Assembly (NCBI GenBank): GCA_023614405.1
Contig: CM042697.1
Location: 186,619,189 to 186,683,188, forward strand
DNA from: Avena insularis
Lineage: Eukaryota > Streptophyta > Magnoliopsida > Poales > Poaceae
Length of the DNA stretch: 64,000 nucleotides
Reading direction: 5' to 3'
Below, in pieces: positions 1-12,122 of the stretch. A program made the translations under genes and the position numbers. Numbering within the stretch: position 1 is the first letter of the stretch; every line of letters starts with the position of its first letter. The notes under the pieces are model-generated. The model worked only from the letters and a program-made list of their open reading frames with translations. It was not told the DNA's origin and ran no database searches.

Positions 1-3000
1 TGGGGTACTCTTCGGCAATACCACGACAGTTTGCGTTGACTTGGCACATGCTCACACCATGTTATAACTATGACAACTCACCATAGCATCTAAGATCATT
101 TAGTCCTTGACTTGTAGTACCACTCTATTCTTTGATTAGTAATGCTTTGTTGCTCTAGATGATTATGGCCATTATTGCTCTCTTAATTGGTTGCTCCCAA
201 TCTTTTTCTAGCTTCCACTTGTATGAGTAAGCTCTACTCATGCTTCCAACTCCCAAGAAACCAAGTTTTTCCAAAGTGTCCACTATAAACTCCTTGGAAT
301 GGTTTATTACACCATTCCAAGTATATTCTTGTTTTCAGCTATCTTCCAATTAAAAACTATTTTGTTATGTGAAAACTTAGTTATTAAAGCCCTCACAAAC
401 TTGATGGCACACTTTATATTCTTTGTCCCTAATAAACTTGAACCATTGTGTCGTCTATGTTGTATATGCTTGCACTTATACGTTGGAATTAGCAGAACCG
501 TGCTATCATGGGAAACGTTTTCAACATTGCACTTGTACTTCGTACTCAGTTGATATCATGCTCTTTTGTCTATGGATGTCACCGGTGTGAAATAAAGAGG
601 GAACTTGTAAGTCCATGGAGTTTGTATTCTGTGTTAGAGAAACGTCTGGGCCACTAGCGTAAGCCATGCCTAATCATAGTGGAAACTTGCAGCATCACCA
701 TAGTGAGCTATCTATGAAGCATCCTCAATAAAAAGCTATGCACATAGTTAATAAAAAGATCGCTAAGATGCTCATTGTCTGCTTGCCTTGTCATTTTGGT
801 TATGTGATAGATCCTGTACCATGTGCAAGGGGTATCATGTTGGCGGTTCTCTATGATATGCAAATACTTATAATGACAAGAACTTATAGGTGACTGAAGT
901 TGAGTAGCATGAGGTGTGGCCCTCGTATTCAAGGGACTTGAGCTTTCCAACTTATACTTTGTCAAGAATATACTCCATATTTGTTCACTTTAACCTTAAT
1001 CACTTCAAGATGCTTATAACAGGGGCAATGAGGGTTGAAAGCTAACAAGTACCATAATTTTTGGAAGCTCTTTTTGAAACTTGAAATCCCTGCTTCCTTT
1101 ATAAAAGGACTTTCTTCCACCATTATTTGAGTCTCCACCTTCTACCTTTAGGCATCATTAAGAGAGCATAGTTGTCATTCTGTGTGCAGTGTCCCAAAGC
1201 TAATTTATTGATGCATATTGTGATATTACTTGTTCTTGTGCTATTTGTTTCTAGTCACCCTTGTGAACTTTGAAGGTGTCCTATGCATCTATTTGCTACT
1301 CTATGAGGGACAAGCTGAATGCCACTATGCTATGTTTTCTTTATGTGAAACAAACAAATGTTTTTCAATGCATGTTATTCATGATCTTTGTTTGTAGCCT
1401 TTCATGTTGCATGCATAGTTGCTTTGTCTATTGTTAGAACTCCATCTTTCATGCACATGCTTAGAGTTCTTTGATCCCAGATTTCAATGCTTGCAAATGG
1501 TTTGATCTTGGTTTTGATGGTGCATGTCACCTCAAAAATTATTCTTTTTATCACTTACCTACTCGGGGACGAGCAGGAGTTAAGCTTGGGGATGCTTGAT
1601 ACGTTGGAAACATATCTATAATTTTTGATGTTCCATGCTTGTTTAGTATCTACTTTGCTTTGATTTGTCTTACTTTGAGGTGTTTTTATATCTTTTCTGG
1701 AACTAACCTATTAACAAGTTGCCACAGTGCCAGTTGCCTGTTTTCTTCTGTTTTTGGTTCCAGAAAGGCAGAAAATGAATATTCTCGGAATTGGACGGGA
1801 CAAAAACCAAAGTTAATAACTCTCCATGGGGAACAAGAAGTCCAGAGGGGAGACGGAGAAGCGGGCCAGGGCGGCCACACCCCCTAGGCGCGACCAGGGG
1901 TGGGCCCACGCCTATGCAGGGTGTGGGCCCCCTGGTCGCCTCCTCAGCCTCCCCCTTCGACTATAAGAAACCCCCGATGCCTAAACCCTAAGTACCCGAT
2001 CAATATTCTAGGAAACCTTCTGTAGCCGCTGCCACCGTCGTCCCTAGATCAGGGGGGATCTGAAGTTCTTCCCGGCACCTTGCCGGAGGGGAGATCATCC
2101 CAGAGGCCTTCTCTACAGTATGATGCGTGAGTAGTTCCACCTTGGACTATGGGTCCATGTAGTAGCTAGATGGTTGTATCTCCTCCTTTGTGCTTTCATG
2201 TATAGAGCTTGTGAGCTCCGTTCATGATCAAGATCTAATCTATTTGTAATCATGCATGTTGTGTTTATGGGGATCCGATGGATATTGAGATTATTATGTT
2301 GGTTTGATTAATGGTTTTATCTTTATGATTCTATCATGTATGTGTTGTTTGTGATCTTGCATGCTCTCCGTTGTTAGTAGCTATCTTGGCCGAGTAGTTG
2401 CTAGTGACTCCAAGAGGGGGTATTTATGCTCGATAGTGGGTTCATGCCTCTAGTTTCCATGGGAAGTGACAAAAATCTCTTCGGTTGTAGATGTGATTTT
2501 GCCACTAGGGAGAAAACAACGGTCTCTTGTTTATGGAACATGTGGACTGTTTACCGTACACACTTTACTTAAAGCAGTTGTCTGTTGCTTGCAACTTAAT
2601 ACTGGAGGGGGTTCAGATGATAACCTGAAGGTGGACTTCTAGTCATAGATGTAGTTGGATGGCGGTCTATGTATCTTGTTGTAATGCCCAATCGAATCTC
2701 ATAGGATATTTATGACTAGTATTGCATTGTTATGCCTTGCTCAATTCCTGTCAATTGCCCTACTGTAATTTGTTTACCCTTCATGCCATGTTGTTTATCT
2801 AAGGAGAGCACATCTAGTGAACTATGGACCCCGGTCCAATCTTTACCATTGATACATCTTCCACTGTTACTTGTTTACTTCCTGCAAACCACCATTACCT
2901 TCCACACCGTACGTTTAATCCTTTGTTACAGCAAACCGGTGAGCTTGACAACCTCACTATCTAGTTGGGGCAAAGTCTTGAGTTTGTGTTGTGCAGGTCT

Positions 3001-3143
3001 CCGCGTTACTTGCAACACCTGTGTGACATTTCCTTCCTCCTACTGGTTCGAGAACCTTGGTTTCTTACTGAGGGAAAACTGCTGCTGTGCTACTTCACAC
3101 CTTCCTCTTGGGGTTCCCAACAAAGTGCTAACCAGCACCATCA
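1..3143 (+). mobile_element. Gypsy (Athila-like) retrotransposon, 3' end
   Basis: This is the 3' end of an LTR retrotransposon whose left part lies outside the window. Bases 1-1596 are AT-rich interior sequence without a credible reading frame. They end in the motif 'ctcggggacgagcaggag', then 'ttaagcttggggatgct', which is the polypurine-tract style junction known from Athila-type plant Gypsy elements. An LTR that opens TGATACG follows directly. The plus orientation follows from this order of tract then LTR. No gag or pol domain is visible in the part present. The lineage call rests on the junction motif only and I am moderately sure of it. The element sits in, or directly against, the LTR of element A. 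Confidence 0.7.
1597..3143 (+). repeat. 3' LTR of the left-edge Gypsy element
   Basis: The LTR starts TGATACG and ends CCATCA, giving a short TGAT/ATCA terminal inverted pair. It is about 1.55 kb. A GC-rich stretch near 1850-1960 is followed by 'ctataagaaac', a plausible promoter element, and then by a leader-like region. The 5 bases after it (ATAAT) could be a target-site duplication, but the matching copy would lie left of the window. The end is placed from the terminal CA and from the point where homology to the LTR of element A resumes at 3149. Confidence 0.7.
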
Positions 3144-3148
3144 ATAAT

Positions 3149-4527
3149 TGATTCCATGACGGCGTACTTCGGAATCCAACTTGGTGTCGAAGATGGACTT
3201 GAAATAGCATCAATGATTCATTAGGTGACTCCTCACTCGTCAATCTTCGCGAGGCTAACTTGGCTTCGGATGAGCCCCGAATTGAGCAAATTCACTTGGC
3301 CCTGGCGTTTAACCGAAGGGAGAAAAGGACATGTACATTCCCAAAAGGCATCATGCATCCACGACTTGGGGTGCTTGGCGGCCCAGACATTGAGGCCTAC
3401 CGCAAGAGATGAGCAACACGAGTGATTTACAAGAAGATCAACCATCACGGTATAGGTTGCTGGCTCACGACGGAGGTGTGCGACACACTGCGGACTGCAA
3501 AAACAGGCAGATCCCGATTCACACGATAATTTGGGCAGAGATGGTGGATGTAGGGCAAGGAGGAGGAGGCGACGGTGGAGAGGAAGGCCGTACGTGGGGA
3601 TGGAAAGGAAGGTGGCAACATGGAGATGCGCCTGGGCGAGGTCGCCCGAGAGGGGGCGGCGCCAAGGGACCTGGAACAGGGCATCTCCGAGGAAGCCACG
3701 ATGATTGTCGGTCGAGGTGGAGGGCGACATGGAGAGGTAAGGCCAGCGGTGGCAATAGGCAAGCTCGCGGGGAAGCGCTGCAGTGATTGGGAGAAGGTCG
3801 ACAAGGACCTACAGGGGCGGTGGCACGCTGTATGGGAGGAAGGAAGGTGGGTCAAGGAAGAGGAGAGAGGGAGAGGTCCGTGGGTCGCGTAGGTCATATG
3901 CGGCTAGGGGAGCGGGGTGGGGCACGAGAGCGATGAGGGTGGGGTCTGGTTAGTGACACGAGGCGGTTGGCATTGACGCGGGGAGTGGGTCGATTGGGAG
4001 GAGCATGTCGAAGGAGGTGGGTTAGCACTAGGGTTTGCTACTAAGCGCGCGCTACACCACAAGAAAGCGAGAGGGAGGTGGGGCCAAGCGGGGTGTGCGG
4101 GAGGAGGTAGGAAGTGGCGGCGGGGTGAAGGGAGTGGGTAGGATTTTGTGTGGGTCTAGGGGGAATTAGGGTTAGAGTTTTGGGGTAGTAGGTGGCTGTG
4201 CGCTGGGACTTTGTCCTGGCCTGCGGCTGCATCCCCAAACAAAAATAGTTTTTATATTTATTTTGTTTCTTTTAAAATAAAATGTTCGCAAATAGGTTTT
4301 AGAAAAATTGAAGATCTGGGCAGACCTAGGGTCTTGATTTTAAATAGAGAGGGGAATATCTACAAAACAAAATAGGCTTTAGGGAAATATTTTTGGGAAA
4401 TTATATGCATAAAGACATGAAGATTCTCAAATGCAGTGTGGCATGATGACATGAGCATGCAGTCATGATAATGCACAAAACAAAAACATAGCAATTTTAT
4501 GCTAGTGGTTTTACCTAGGGTGCAACA
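3149..4527 (-). repeat. Truncated LTR of element A (left copy)
   Basis: It aligns by eye over its whole length with the right LTR copy ending at 17506, for example 'cttcgcgaggctaacttggc' near 3246 and 16213. It ends with 'gtgcaaca' where the other copy has 'gtgctaca'. Its other 2.5 kb is missing, replaced by the Gypsy element to the left. Bases 3450-4200 are purine- and GC-rich and give long but meaningless open frames on both strands. Confidence 0.8.
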
Positions 4528-5394
4528 ATTCGACACCGACAACAATGGATCTCGCCCTCGAGATCCGCCTCATGGTACGGGAAGGAGGGCGACGGTTTGA
4601 TTCTTCTCGTTTCATGTAGATCTTCGTGACACCACTAAGAAAGATTCTTGCTCCATCTTGAAATTGGTGACACCACAAACAAGGATCGATGCTCTCGTTC
4701 GTCGAGAGAACACTTCGAAGAAACAAATACGAAGGTCGAGGTCTAAAAAGATAAGGCCACCTCTAAATTCCACGGAAGGAGTAAAATTGCATCTTTCCAC
4801 CATTCAATGTACAAAACTGAATGATAAGAGTAGTGGTACGGTATGTACTCCATCCTGCACCCAAAGCACTACTCTGTACATGAACAGACGGATTATGCAA
4901 CCAACTCTAGGAATTCATAGTGAAGATATCAATAACTGGTATTTCGAAAGCTTCGGTAAACAAAGGAGTGATGCATGCTCTTTATCAGATCAAACATAGA
5001 TGATGTCGTAGCGTTGAAAAACACCGGAAGTTACAAATAAAAAATTTAGTGGATTTTTGGGTCCACTAAAAAGGTACATAGAGGAGGATTCCTCCGATAG
5101 CATGAAGACCAGATGACGAAGCACCATTACAAGAAGAAGGAAGCAAAACCCTGAAGGTACGATGTAAACCCAACTACAAGAATTCCTAGACTCGAACAAA
5201 ATATAAGAGAGAAGATCCAAAACACGCGAAGGTAAGAGGATAATAGCATAGAGGTAAGGAGTAAAAGCAGACCTAATCAGATCTATCCAACCGATTTTCA
5301 AAAATAGCTTTGACACTCTACATCGTCCATTAGCTAGGTTATCCTATAGTCTGGACCATTAGGGTATCATAACTGCTGAGCTCTTATACCACTT
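4528..5394 (-). other. Short interior of element A
   Basis: The 867 bp between the two LTR copies contain no intact gene. Bases 4690-4990 are recognisably related to the interior of element G, in the part that there encodes a decayed RNase H region. The interior is thus a strongly deleted version of the 3 kb interior of that relative. At 5380-5391 the plus strand reads 'gctcttatacca', which on the minus strand is a primer-binding site for initiator tRNA-Met with one mismatch. It lies 3 bases from the LTR end and fixes the minus orientation. Confidence 0.7.
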
Positions 5395-6029
5395 TGTAAC
5401 ACCCTCTAATAGACCCTATGCCAGTTTTAGCGATACCCACTAAACCTGCATAGAAACGATTCAAAGATTCCCACCAGGCACTTGCGTGTTGGTGGAGAAT
5501 GAAGTAATATCATTACACGATAGTCCATGATGGAACCCACATAACGGATATATATAATGACTCCATGAGTGAAGAATACAGATATACAATACAAAGAACC
5601 AAATCACCTTGAAAATGATACAACGTCCGAGTATGAAAAATATGCAAATGGGGCTAAGAGCCCTGAAGAATAACTAATGGCGTCCATAACCCTGCCCATG
5701 CCAATCCAGAAGGGTAACCCTTCTAACGACGTCGATCTCAAACCTTCTTAAACAAAAGGGGTGCCGACAAAAGGGCAAAGGAAAAATCGGAGCGGTCAGT
5801 ACTGAGGCCAGTACATGGCGATTCTTAGAATTCGGCTGCTCTCGCCTACATATGTATGGTGCACTGAAGCGGCAACGCGGCATGCACTAAACAACCTATA
5901 GAGACTCAATATAACTGACCGCTATAAGAGGAGGATAAGAAATACCTATTTGGAACTAACCTGATACTAACACCAAACATACCCTTCTTGGTATTCCCCT
6001 TCAAGACCAAACGAAGAAGTCATACCGAG

Positions 6030-6290
6030 GAAACTCACACAGTTGGCAATTTTATTCATTCCATTATAGTTGCAACACTTACCAGTCAGTAGATAACATG
6101 AGTCATTCTGATATCATAAACTATAGGCACTTTTTATTAACCATTCCATTATAGTTGCAATACTTCTAATCAGGTACAAATAGCATGAGACAACCCACTT
6201 CCATCAGTTGTTGGCACTTTTGTTTAATAATTCCGTTCTAGTGAAGTTGATTAATACTCATGCCAAAGTCAAATTTATAGAACTACTTTA
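6030..6290. repeat. Tandem repeat of about 86 bp, three units, in the LTR of A
   Basis: Three degenerate units carry 'ttccattatagttgcaa' or a variant. The anchors are at 6061, 6146 and 6233, so the spacing is 85-87 bp. Each anchor is preceded by 'ttggca' or 'aggcac' plus a T-rich run. The same unit occurs four times in the solo LTR and once in each LTR of G. Confidence 0.75.
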
Positions 6291-6900
6291 GTTATATTCG
6301 TGTATGATCGAGATACTGTGCTCCAAGTCGTCCATAAACGCGGACACGGCATTTCAAAAAGATTTACCATGCATGGGTGCACAAATAGCAACACACAGAT
6401 GATCAAACTCACAAAACCCAAATAAAAACCCAATGAGGCATCACGACAAAGCAATCACAAGATTCATAAAATATTTCAGGGGGCCACCGCACTAAGCTAC
6501 CTGTGATGAAGTTGGCCGGCTCTGAGACAGACCCAGAGGTTTGTGTCAATGGCTGTAAACGACTAGGAACCCTAAAGTGTGCCTATTCTTGTTGATACCG
6601 TGAAAACATTCCACTTACCTAAACAGTCCAGTAGTCAATGCTCTCCACGAGCAACAGTAGTAAATAAAGCAGTAGCATGGCATAAGTACAGTATAGTAAT
6701 AAATCCCCAAACCAGTTTGTGGCCCAAGAAATAAGAAGTGAATCAAGACCTGGTTAAGGGGATTCATGGTCCCACATGCAGATAGTGTGATAGTCAAGGA
6801 ACATGTATCAAGTACTCGGGGCCTACGGGACACCAGTGAGCGGTTAAAAACCAAATAACATCTATTGTCGACCAGTGCCTCTGCATTAGTTATATCTACT
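6290..6900 (-). repeat. Conserved LTR core block (element A copy)
   Basis: This segment, including 'tgtgctccaagtcgtccata' and 'ggccc(c)aagaaataag', is recognisable in the solo LTR (about 20080-20690, opposite strand) and in both LTRs of G (about 48010-48625 and 55775-56395). The sequence further out in the LTRs is much less alike. It codes for nothing I can recognise. Confidence 0.75.
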
Positions 6901-7354
6901 CCCAACATTTTAATATCAAGTTGTAATTAGAGCCATGATCATCTCCACCATTAAGCATGTGGCAACATTCCAACAACTATGGAACACGACGACCCGAAGC
7001 AGCACCTGAGCAACCAACTATGACTCGCAAGGCCAACTATCTACCAAGCAACATGTAATAGGAGGTGTCCAAGTCAATATAGGGCTGTAAGGAATATAAC
7101 TGCTATGGAATCGAGATCATCGCAACACAGATAGCAACAGATCAACATAAGTAAGTAAAGACTAGAAATGCAAAATAGGTGGAAAGAGGGAGAATGCTCG
7201 CCTGAGAAGGATTGCCAAGGGTTCATCTGAAGGTCGGGTCGACACTCGCATCAACTCATCGGTCTAATCCATGAAGAAGCAAAACACTAGAAGAAAGACC
7301 AGATGAACTATTTAATACTACGGAAGAAGATCGGGCATGATGCATGACATGACA

Positions 7355-7359
7355 AAGGT
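7355..7359. repeat. Target-site duplication of Copia B, left copy
   Basis: AAGGT. The identical pentamer lies at 15557-15561 directly after the right LTR. Confidence 0.95.
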
Positions 7360-9002
7360 TGAAGGGAATATGCCCGAGAGGCAATAATAAAGTGGTTATT
7401 ATCATATTCCTTGTTTATGATAAATTTTTATTTTACATGCTATAATTGTATTAATACGGAAATGTTAATACATGTGTGTTTAATAAACAAACAGAAAGTT
7501 CCTAGTTATGCCTCTCTCATAAACTAGCTCGTTGATTAACAAGATGATCAAGGTTTCCTGATCATAGACATTGGATGTTGTTAATAACGAGGTCACAACA
7601 TTAGTGTAATGGTGTGATGAACATTCATCCGAAGTATAGCATTATGATCAAAGTCATTGAGTTTATATTGCTATAACGACTTACGAAGTGATCCTAATCC
7701 TTAGACCATGAGATCATGTCAATCACTAACACCGGAAGAGTTTCTTGATAACATCAAACGTCACACCATAACTGGGTGATTATAAAGATGGGTTCAGAAC
7801 TACTAAAGTGTTATGTTGAGGCCCATGGATCGAGAGTGGAATTTGTTCATCCCAATGATGGATAGATATTCTCTGGGCCCTCTCGGTGATATCATATTGG
7901 TTAGCTTGCAAGCAAGTGATTTGATCACTAGAATGTTATATCACGGGGACGAGAAAAGAGTGCATGTCAGTAACGAGATCAAACTAGGTATGGAGATACC
8001 GATGATCGAATCTCGGACATGTAATATATCACGAAACAAAAGGATTAAGATACTAGCATAAAAGGTTCCAACGATCACAAGAAAGTCATCGTTGAATGTG
8101 TGGGAGTCAGTATGGGTCTCCAGATCCCGCTTCTGATTATTGATCGGAGAAGGGTATCGATCATGTACGCATTATTCGCTAACCGTATGGTGGCACACTT
8201 AAGAGACACCGACATCCAATTGGAGCAAAAGTTTCATGCCGGAAAGAATAACAAGCGCAAGAATTTATTTCACTAGATACCGAAACAGGTTTTCGGGTGA
8301 AATTGCAGAAAGTGTTTTTGCATGTGAAATGAAATACTAGCAAGGGGTTATATGTGAATGCTTGTCATTAAAGTAATTGACAAAATTCTGAATAAATAAA
8401 AGGAGTTTTATTTAATGAGAGTTTGCATTAAATTTGGTGAAAATTTAATGAGAATTTGAGTGGAGGGAATTGAAAGGCTTTTGTGAGAGTGGAGTGTCCA
8501 CCCACATGAATGAGGAGGGGAAGGGGCAGCCCCATAGCTGGGCGCATGGACCCTTGGGGGCCCCCTCTCCCTATAAAAGGAGCCCTCCTCCCTCTCTCTC
8601 ACTTACACCTCCTTGTGAAGGATCTCTCTCCCCCTCTAGTATTTATCCCCCATGGTCTCAGACTAGCGAGATACATGTTCCCGGTGGATATTCGACAAGA
8701 AAGAATTGTGCTTCCGCTGCATCGCTGGAGCGAGGAGGCAGAGGTTGCTCGGTGCCTCGAACGTGTGTGAGAGCACCGATGCACTGCTAAGTTACGGTGC
8801 TAAGGACTTCCTCTCGATCTTGAGATCAGCAAGAGATCGTCCACATCAACCACGAGTTTGACTCGTTAAGCTTTGTCAGTCTTCAAGGGTATGTTCTCTA
8901 CGGATATACATCCGCCTGTTGTTTGTATCTAGTAGATAGATCTTGGTACATAGTTGTTCTCATCGTAGGAATTTTTTTGTTTTCTATGCTGCGAACCCTA
9001 CA
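7360..9002 (+). repeat. 5' LTR of Copia B
   Basis: 1643 bp, TG...CA. A clear TATA box (TATAAAAG) lies at 8572, followed by a CT-rich stretch and a leader. The end 'accctaca' is placed by the primer-binding site that begins two bases later. It differs from the 3' LTR by scattered substitutions and small indels, for example 14 bp near 15003 that are absent here. Confidence 0.95.
8572..8579 (+). promoter_or_regulatory. TATA box of Copia B 5' LTR
   Basis: TATAAAAG after a GC-rich run and before a pyrimidine-rich stretch, as expected for a Copia LTR promoter. The same box is at 15127 in the 3' LTR. Confidence 0.7.
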
Positions 9003-9003
9003 G

Positions 9004-9017
9004 TGGTATCAGAGCCG
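9004..9017 (+). other. Primer-binding site of Copia B
   Basis: 'tggtatcagagccg' matches the 3' end complement of plant initiator tRNA-Met. It begins two bases after the 5' LTR. Confidence 0.9.
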
Positions 9018-11564
9018 GATCTATGCGTAGATGCTTTGCACGGGTAGTACACATATGAGTATGTTGGCGATGATGATCATTTTATTTCTTCTTAGTTGTA
9101 CTTTGGATATTGGTGGCATAGTGGGATGAAGCGGCCCGGACAAACTTTACATGTCCTCGCATATGAGACTTGTTCCACGCTTGACATGCAACTAGTTTTG
9201 CATAAGTGGTTAGCGGGTGTTTGTCTCTCCTACTATAGTCAATATCTAATTTGCAACGAGTTATCAACATTATGGTTATCCTCGTTGTGGTTCATGTTTG
9301 TAGGTAAGAACGGTTCTATCTTCGAAATCCCTAAGCCACGTAAAACTTGCAATGGATAAATTAGAGGCGTCTAATTTAGATTGTTGCTGGGCTAGTGTCA
9401 TGATATGGTGATGTTGTAAGTAGAAGTATAAGTCTATACTCTTACAACACACATAACGTGTAAGTTCCATAGACCTTGGCCTTACACATAGAGGAATGAT
9501 AGTGATCATACTATGATGCACATGATGGAGATCGAGTGCAAGAACCATATCATTCCACTTATAAAAATGTGATGTTTGTTGCATCTTATATTGTTTGTTT
9601 GGCGTTTTATTAGCATAATAAGATGATCCCTCATTTAGATATCAAGATAAGAATGTGTTCTTCCTTAAGTATGCACCGATTATGTTTCGTCGCTCCAAGA
9701 CATCACGTGATGATCGGGTGTTCTTGGATCCACGATCATATTTTGGGTGTAAGACAGTTACACACGCGAATACTAAGGTTCTTACTTGACGAGCCTAGCA
9801 TGTAGAGACTTGGCCTCGGAACATGGACCGAAAGGTTAAGCATGAGTCATATGAAAGATATGATGCCCATTTGATGCTCGCCTTTGAAGCTACACCGACT
9901 CACGTGATGATCAGACTTGGTGTAGTGGATTTGGTTCATGTAATCACCAAATAGACACGAGGGATGTCGTTTTTGAGTGGGAGTTCGTTTCTCATTTGGA
10001 TTAGTAGAACTCAATTTATCATAAATTAAATCAAAGTGAATTTGCATAATTTGTTGTAGTCATTGGCATTCGTTCACCACCTTATGCTTAGTTGTAATTG
10101 AGATAATAGAACTATAGAATTCTGGATATTTACTTTACAAACTGGTATCGTATTGTGTTGAGTGTCAATCTAAAGTTTAAAGTCCTATTGCAAAATTTCA
10201 GCAAACTCTGTTTACTCCGTGAAATTTAATAATTGGTATTAAATCGAGAGTAATAATTCCAGTGTTAGTATCTTAAGTATCATGTTTGCTTCCATGATTC
10301 TTAATTGTTTTAATATCAAGTTTATCTAGGAGCTGAAAGAATTGTTTCAGAAACCATCATGTGTGGCAGATATAACAATATCTGAAACAATGTTTTGGTT
10401 GCAATATGATAGAGTATAATGTTCTCATATTGGATGAGAATTTGCAAAGGTTGGAGATGCTAGACATCCTAATCATCCAAAAGGGTTTTGGAAAGTAACA
10501 TTATACTCACGATTCGCCTTCATAAGCTACATTAGCTTGATCATAAAAGTCGTCATGATACAGATGAATATAAGATGTATGTAAAGTGTTTACTACACTA
10601 AAAGATTACTAAAGAATGGATTTTAAAAGAATGTCGATCATTTGACGATGGTGATCTACTTCAAAGTGCAAGTCCAAAGGTATTATTATTTGAATATACA
10701 CGCTTTGGACTATGTGTCATGTATATGGCGCCACTGTTGATGTTGATAGATTCTTTTAAAAAGGAAAAGGAAATGCTGAAAGAGAATCTATAAAATATAT
10801 TTGGCAGAAAAGAAAAGACTGGAAATATCCAGTTTAGGTATATAGATGATATATGTGTTATGGTTGTATTCTTTGCTTGTTAAACAATGTGGTTATTGGG
10901 TATTGGATACTTAATTGGTTGGTATGAAATTTCATACAGAACAATGAAATTCATTAACCACAATGTCCTAAGTAACTAGCAAGAGAATATGTGATGATGT
11001 TCATCGAAAACAAACAAACCGTTATTTGTATTTCTCATTGACATCAAAGTCCGCCTTCAAGATTTTTTTAATAATCGTTATTTAAATTAGGTATTATGAG
11101 AACAAAGGTTGTTCAAATAATTACAATATTCCATATGCGATGCATGATTTACAAATCTAGTTGGATAAATCACATCCATAAAACTAATGCTAAAATGTCG
11201 CAAGAAAAATGATTGGAAGATCACTTACGAAGTGACATCGCAGTTTAAATTATATTGGAAAGAAAACATGAAGAATCTCCATATTCATGGATTTTTGGAG
11301 TCTTTGATTTGATCAAGTGATGCTTGTGAGACTTTCCTCAGGATAATTTAAACTTCGTTCAACGGCCAAAGAAGAACGAACGACTAAAATATTGGAATTT
11401 ATACATATCGATGTATGTAGTCCATTATGTATAGTCGTAAGTGATGGATTTCAACTTCATATGCTTTCTCCGGAAATTTGAGTGAATGTTCACTTAATGA
11501 TAAAGAAGTATGAAACATTTAAAAATGTTCAAAGACTTTCAAGATGAAGTGGAAAATCATTGTA

Positions 11565-11683
11565 ACAAGAAAATAAATGATTGATGATTTTATCATAAAG
11601 GATTTATTTGAGTTGCAAGTGTGACAAGAAAATAAATGATTTATGATTTTATCATAAAGGGATTTATTTGAGTTGCAAGTTTA
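11565..11683. repeat. Two-unit 59-bp tandem duplication in Copia B
   Basis: 'acaagaaaataaatgatt' starts at 11565 and again at 11624. The two units, including 'gatttatttgagttgcaagt', differ at a few bases. The duplication is probably local, after insertion. Confidence 0.8.
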
Positions 11684-12122
11684 GCAAAACACCTAGATTT
11701 ACATCTCCCAAAACACCATAGGAATATGGAGTGTTTGAGATTTGTAATGAAACCTTGTTTGACATGGTTGGATCAAAGGTGTTATTTATAAAACTGCCAT
11801 TATGTTTTAAAAGTTTAAAGCATTATAGACTACCGCTTTTGCACTGAAAATAACTCCATCTTGATCCGTTGAAATGACACCCGGTTTGGGGTAAACCCAA
11901 GTTGTCCTTTCTTAAAATTTTGGTATGCTAAGAATAAGCAAGATGTTTACAACCAAAGTCGGAAGAGCATGTCTTTATAAGTTATTTCGAATAACCCTTG
12001 GGTATTTCTCCATAACACTGAGGACAAAAGGGTTTGTCGCTTGAAATGTGAAGTTTCTTGAAAAAGGATTTTTTCGCAAAAGTTAAGTGGGAGGAAAATA
12101 GAACTTTGATAAGGTTAACGAA

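Larger units (their letters stand above)
5395..7359 (-). repeat. Right LTR of element A, first part
   Basis: On the plus strand it starts TGTAACACCC, which is the 3' end of the LTR. It is homologous to the reverse complement of 21657 downward in the solo LTR ('agttttagcgat', 'gaaacgattcaaag', 'caccaggcact'). It is interrupted at 7359/15562 by Copia B, whose TSD is AAGGT. It contains a tandem repeat near 6030-6290 and the core block shared with the solo LTR and element G. Confidence 0.85.
9003..12122 (+). pseudogene. Decayed gag to integrase region of Copia B
   Basis: Judged by position, this should hold gag, protease and integrase, but every frame is full of stops and no domain can be assigned with confidence. 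Short stretches look gag-like (for example near 10330). Around 11520-11700 a short tandem duplication has arisen. The composition is AT-rich with many TA-containing stops, as expected for an old copy decaying without selection. Confidence 0.5.

Noticed and set aside
3144..3148. ATAAT as the target-site duplication of the left Gypsy element
   Set aside because: The partner copy would lie left of the window, so it cannot be confirmed. Not listed as a feature.
3233..4238. Several open frames of 100-165 codons on both strands
   Set aside because: They lie in a GC- and purine-rich zone of the LTR of element A. They overlap one another on both strands and have no recognisable motif or start context. 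The related zone at 16155-16960 has different, incompatible frames.
7813..8061. An 82-codon frame repeated at 14355-14603
   Set aside because: Both copies lie in the LTRs of Copia B. The repetition is due to the LTR pair and not to a conserved gene.
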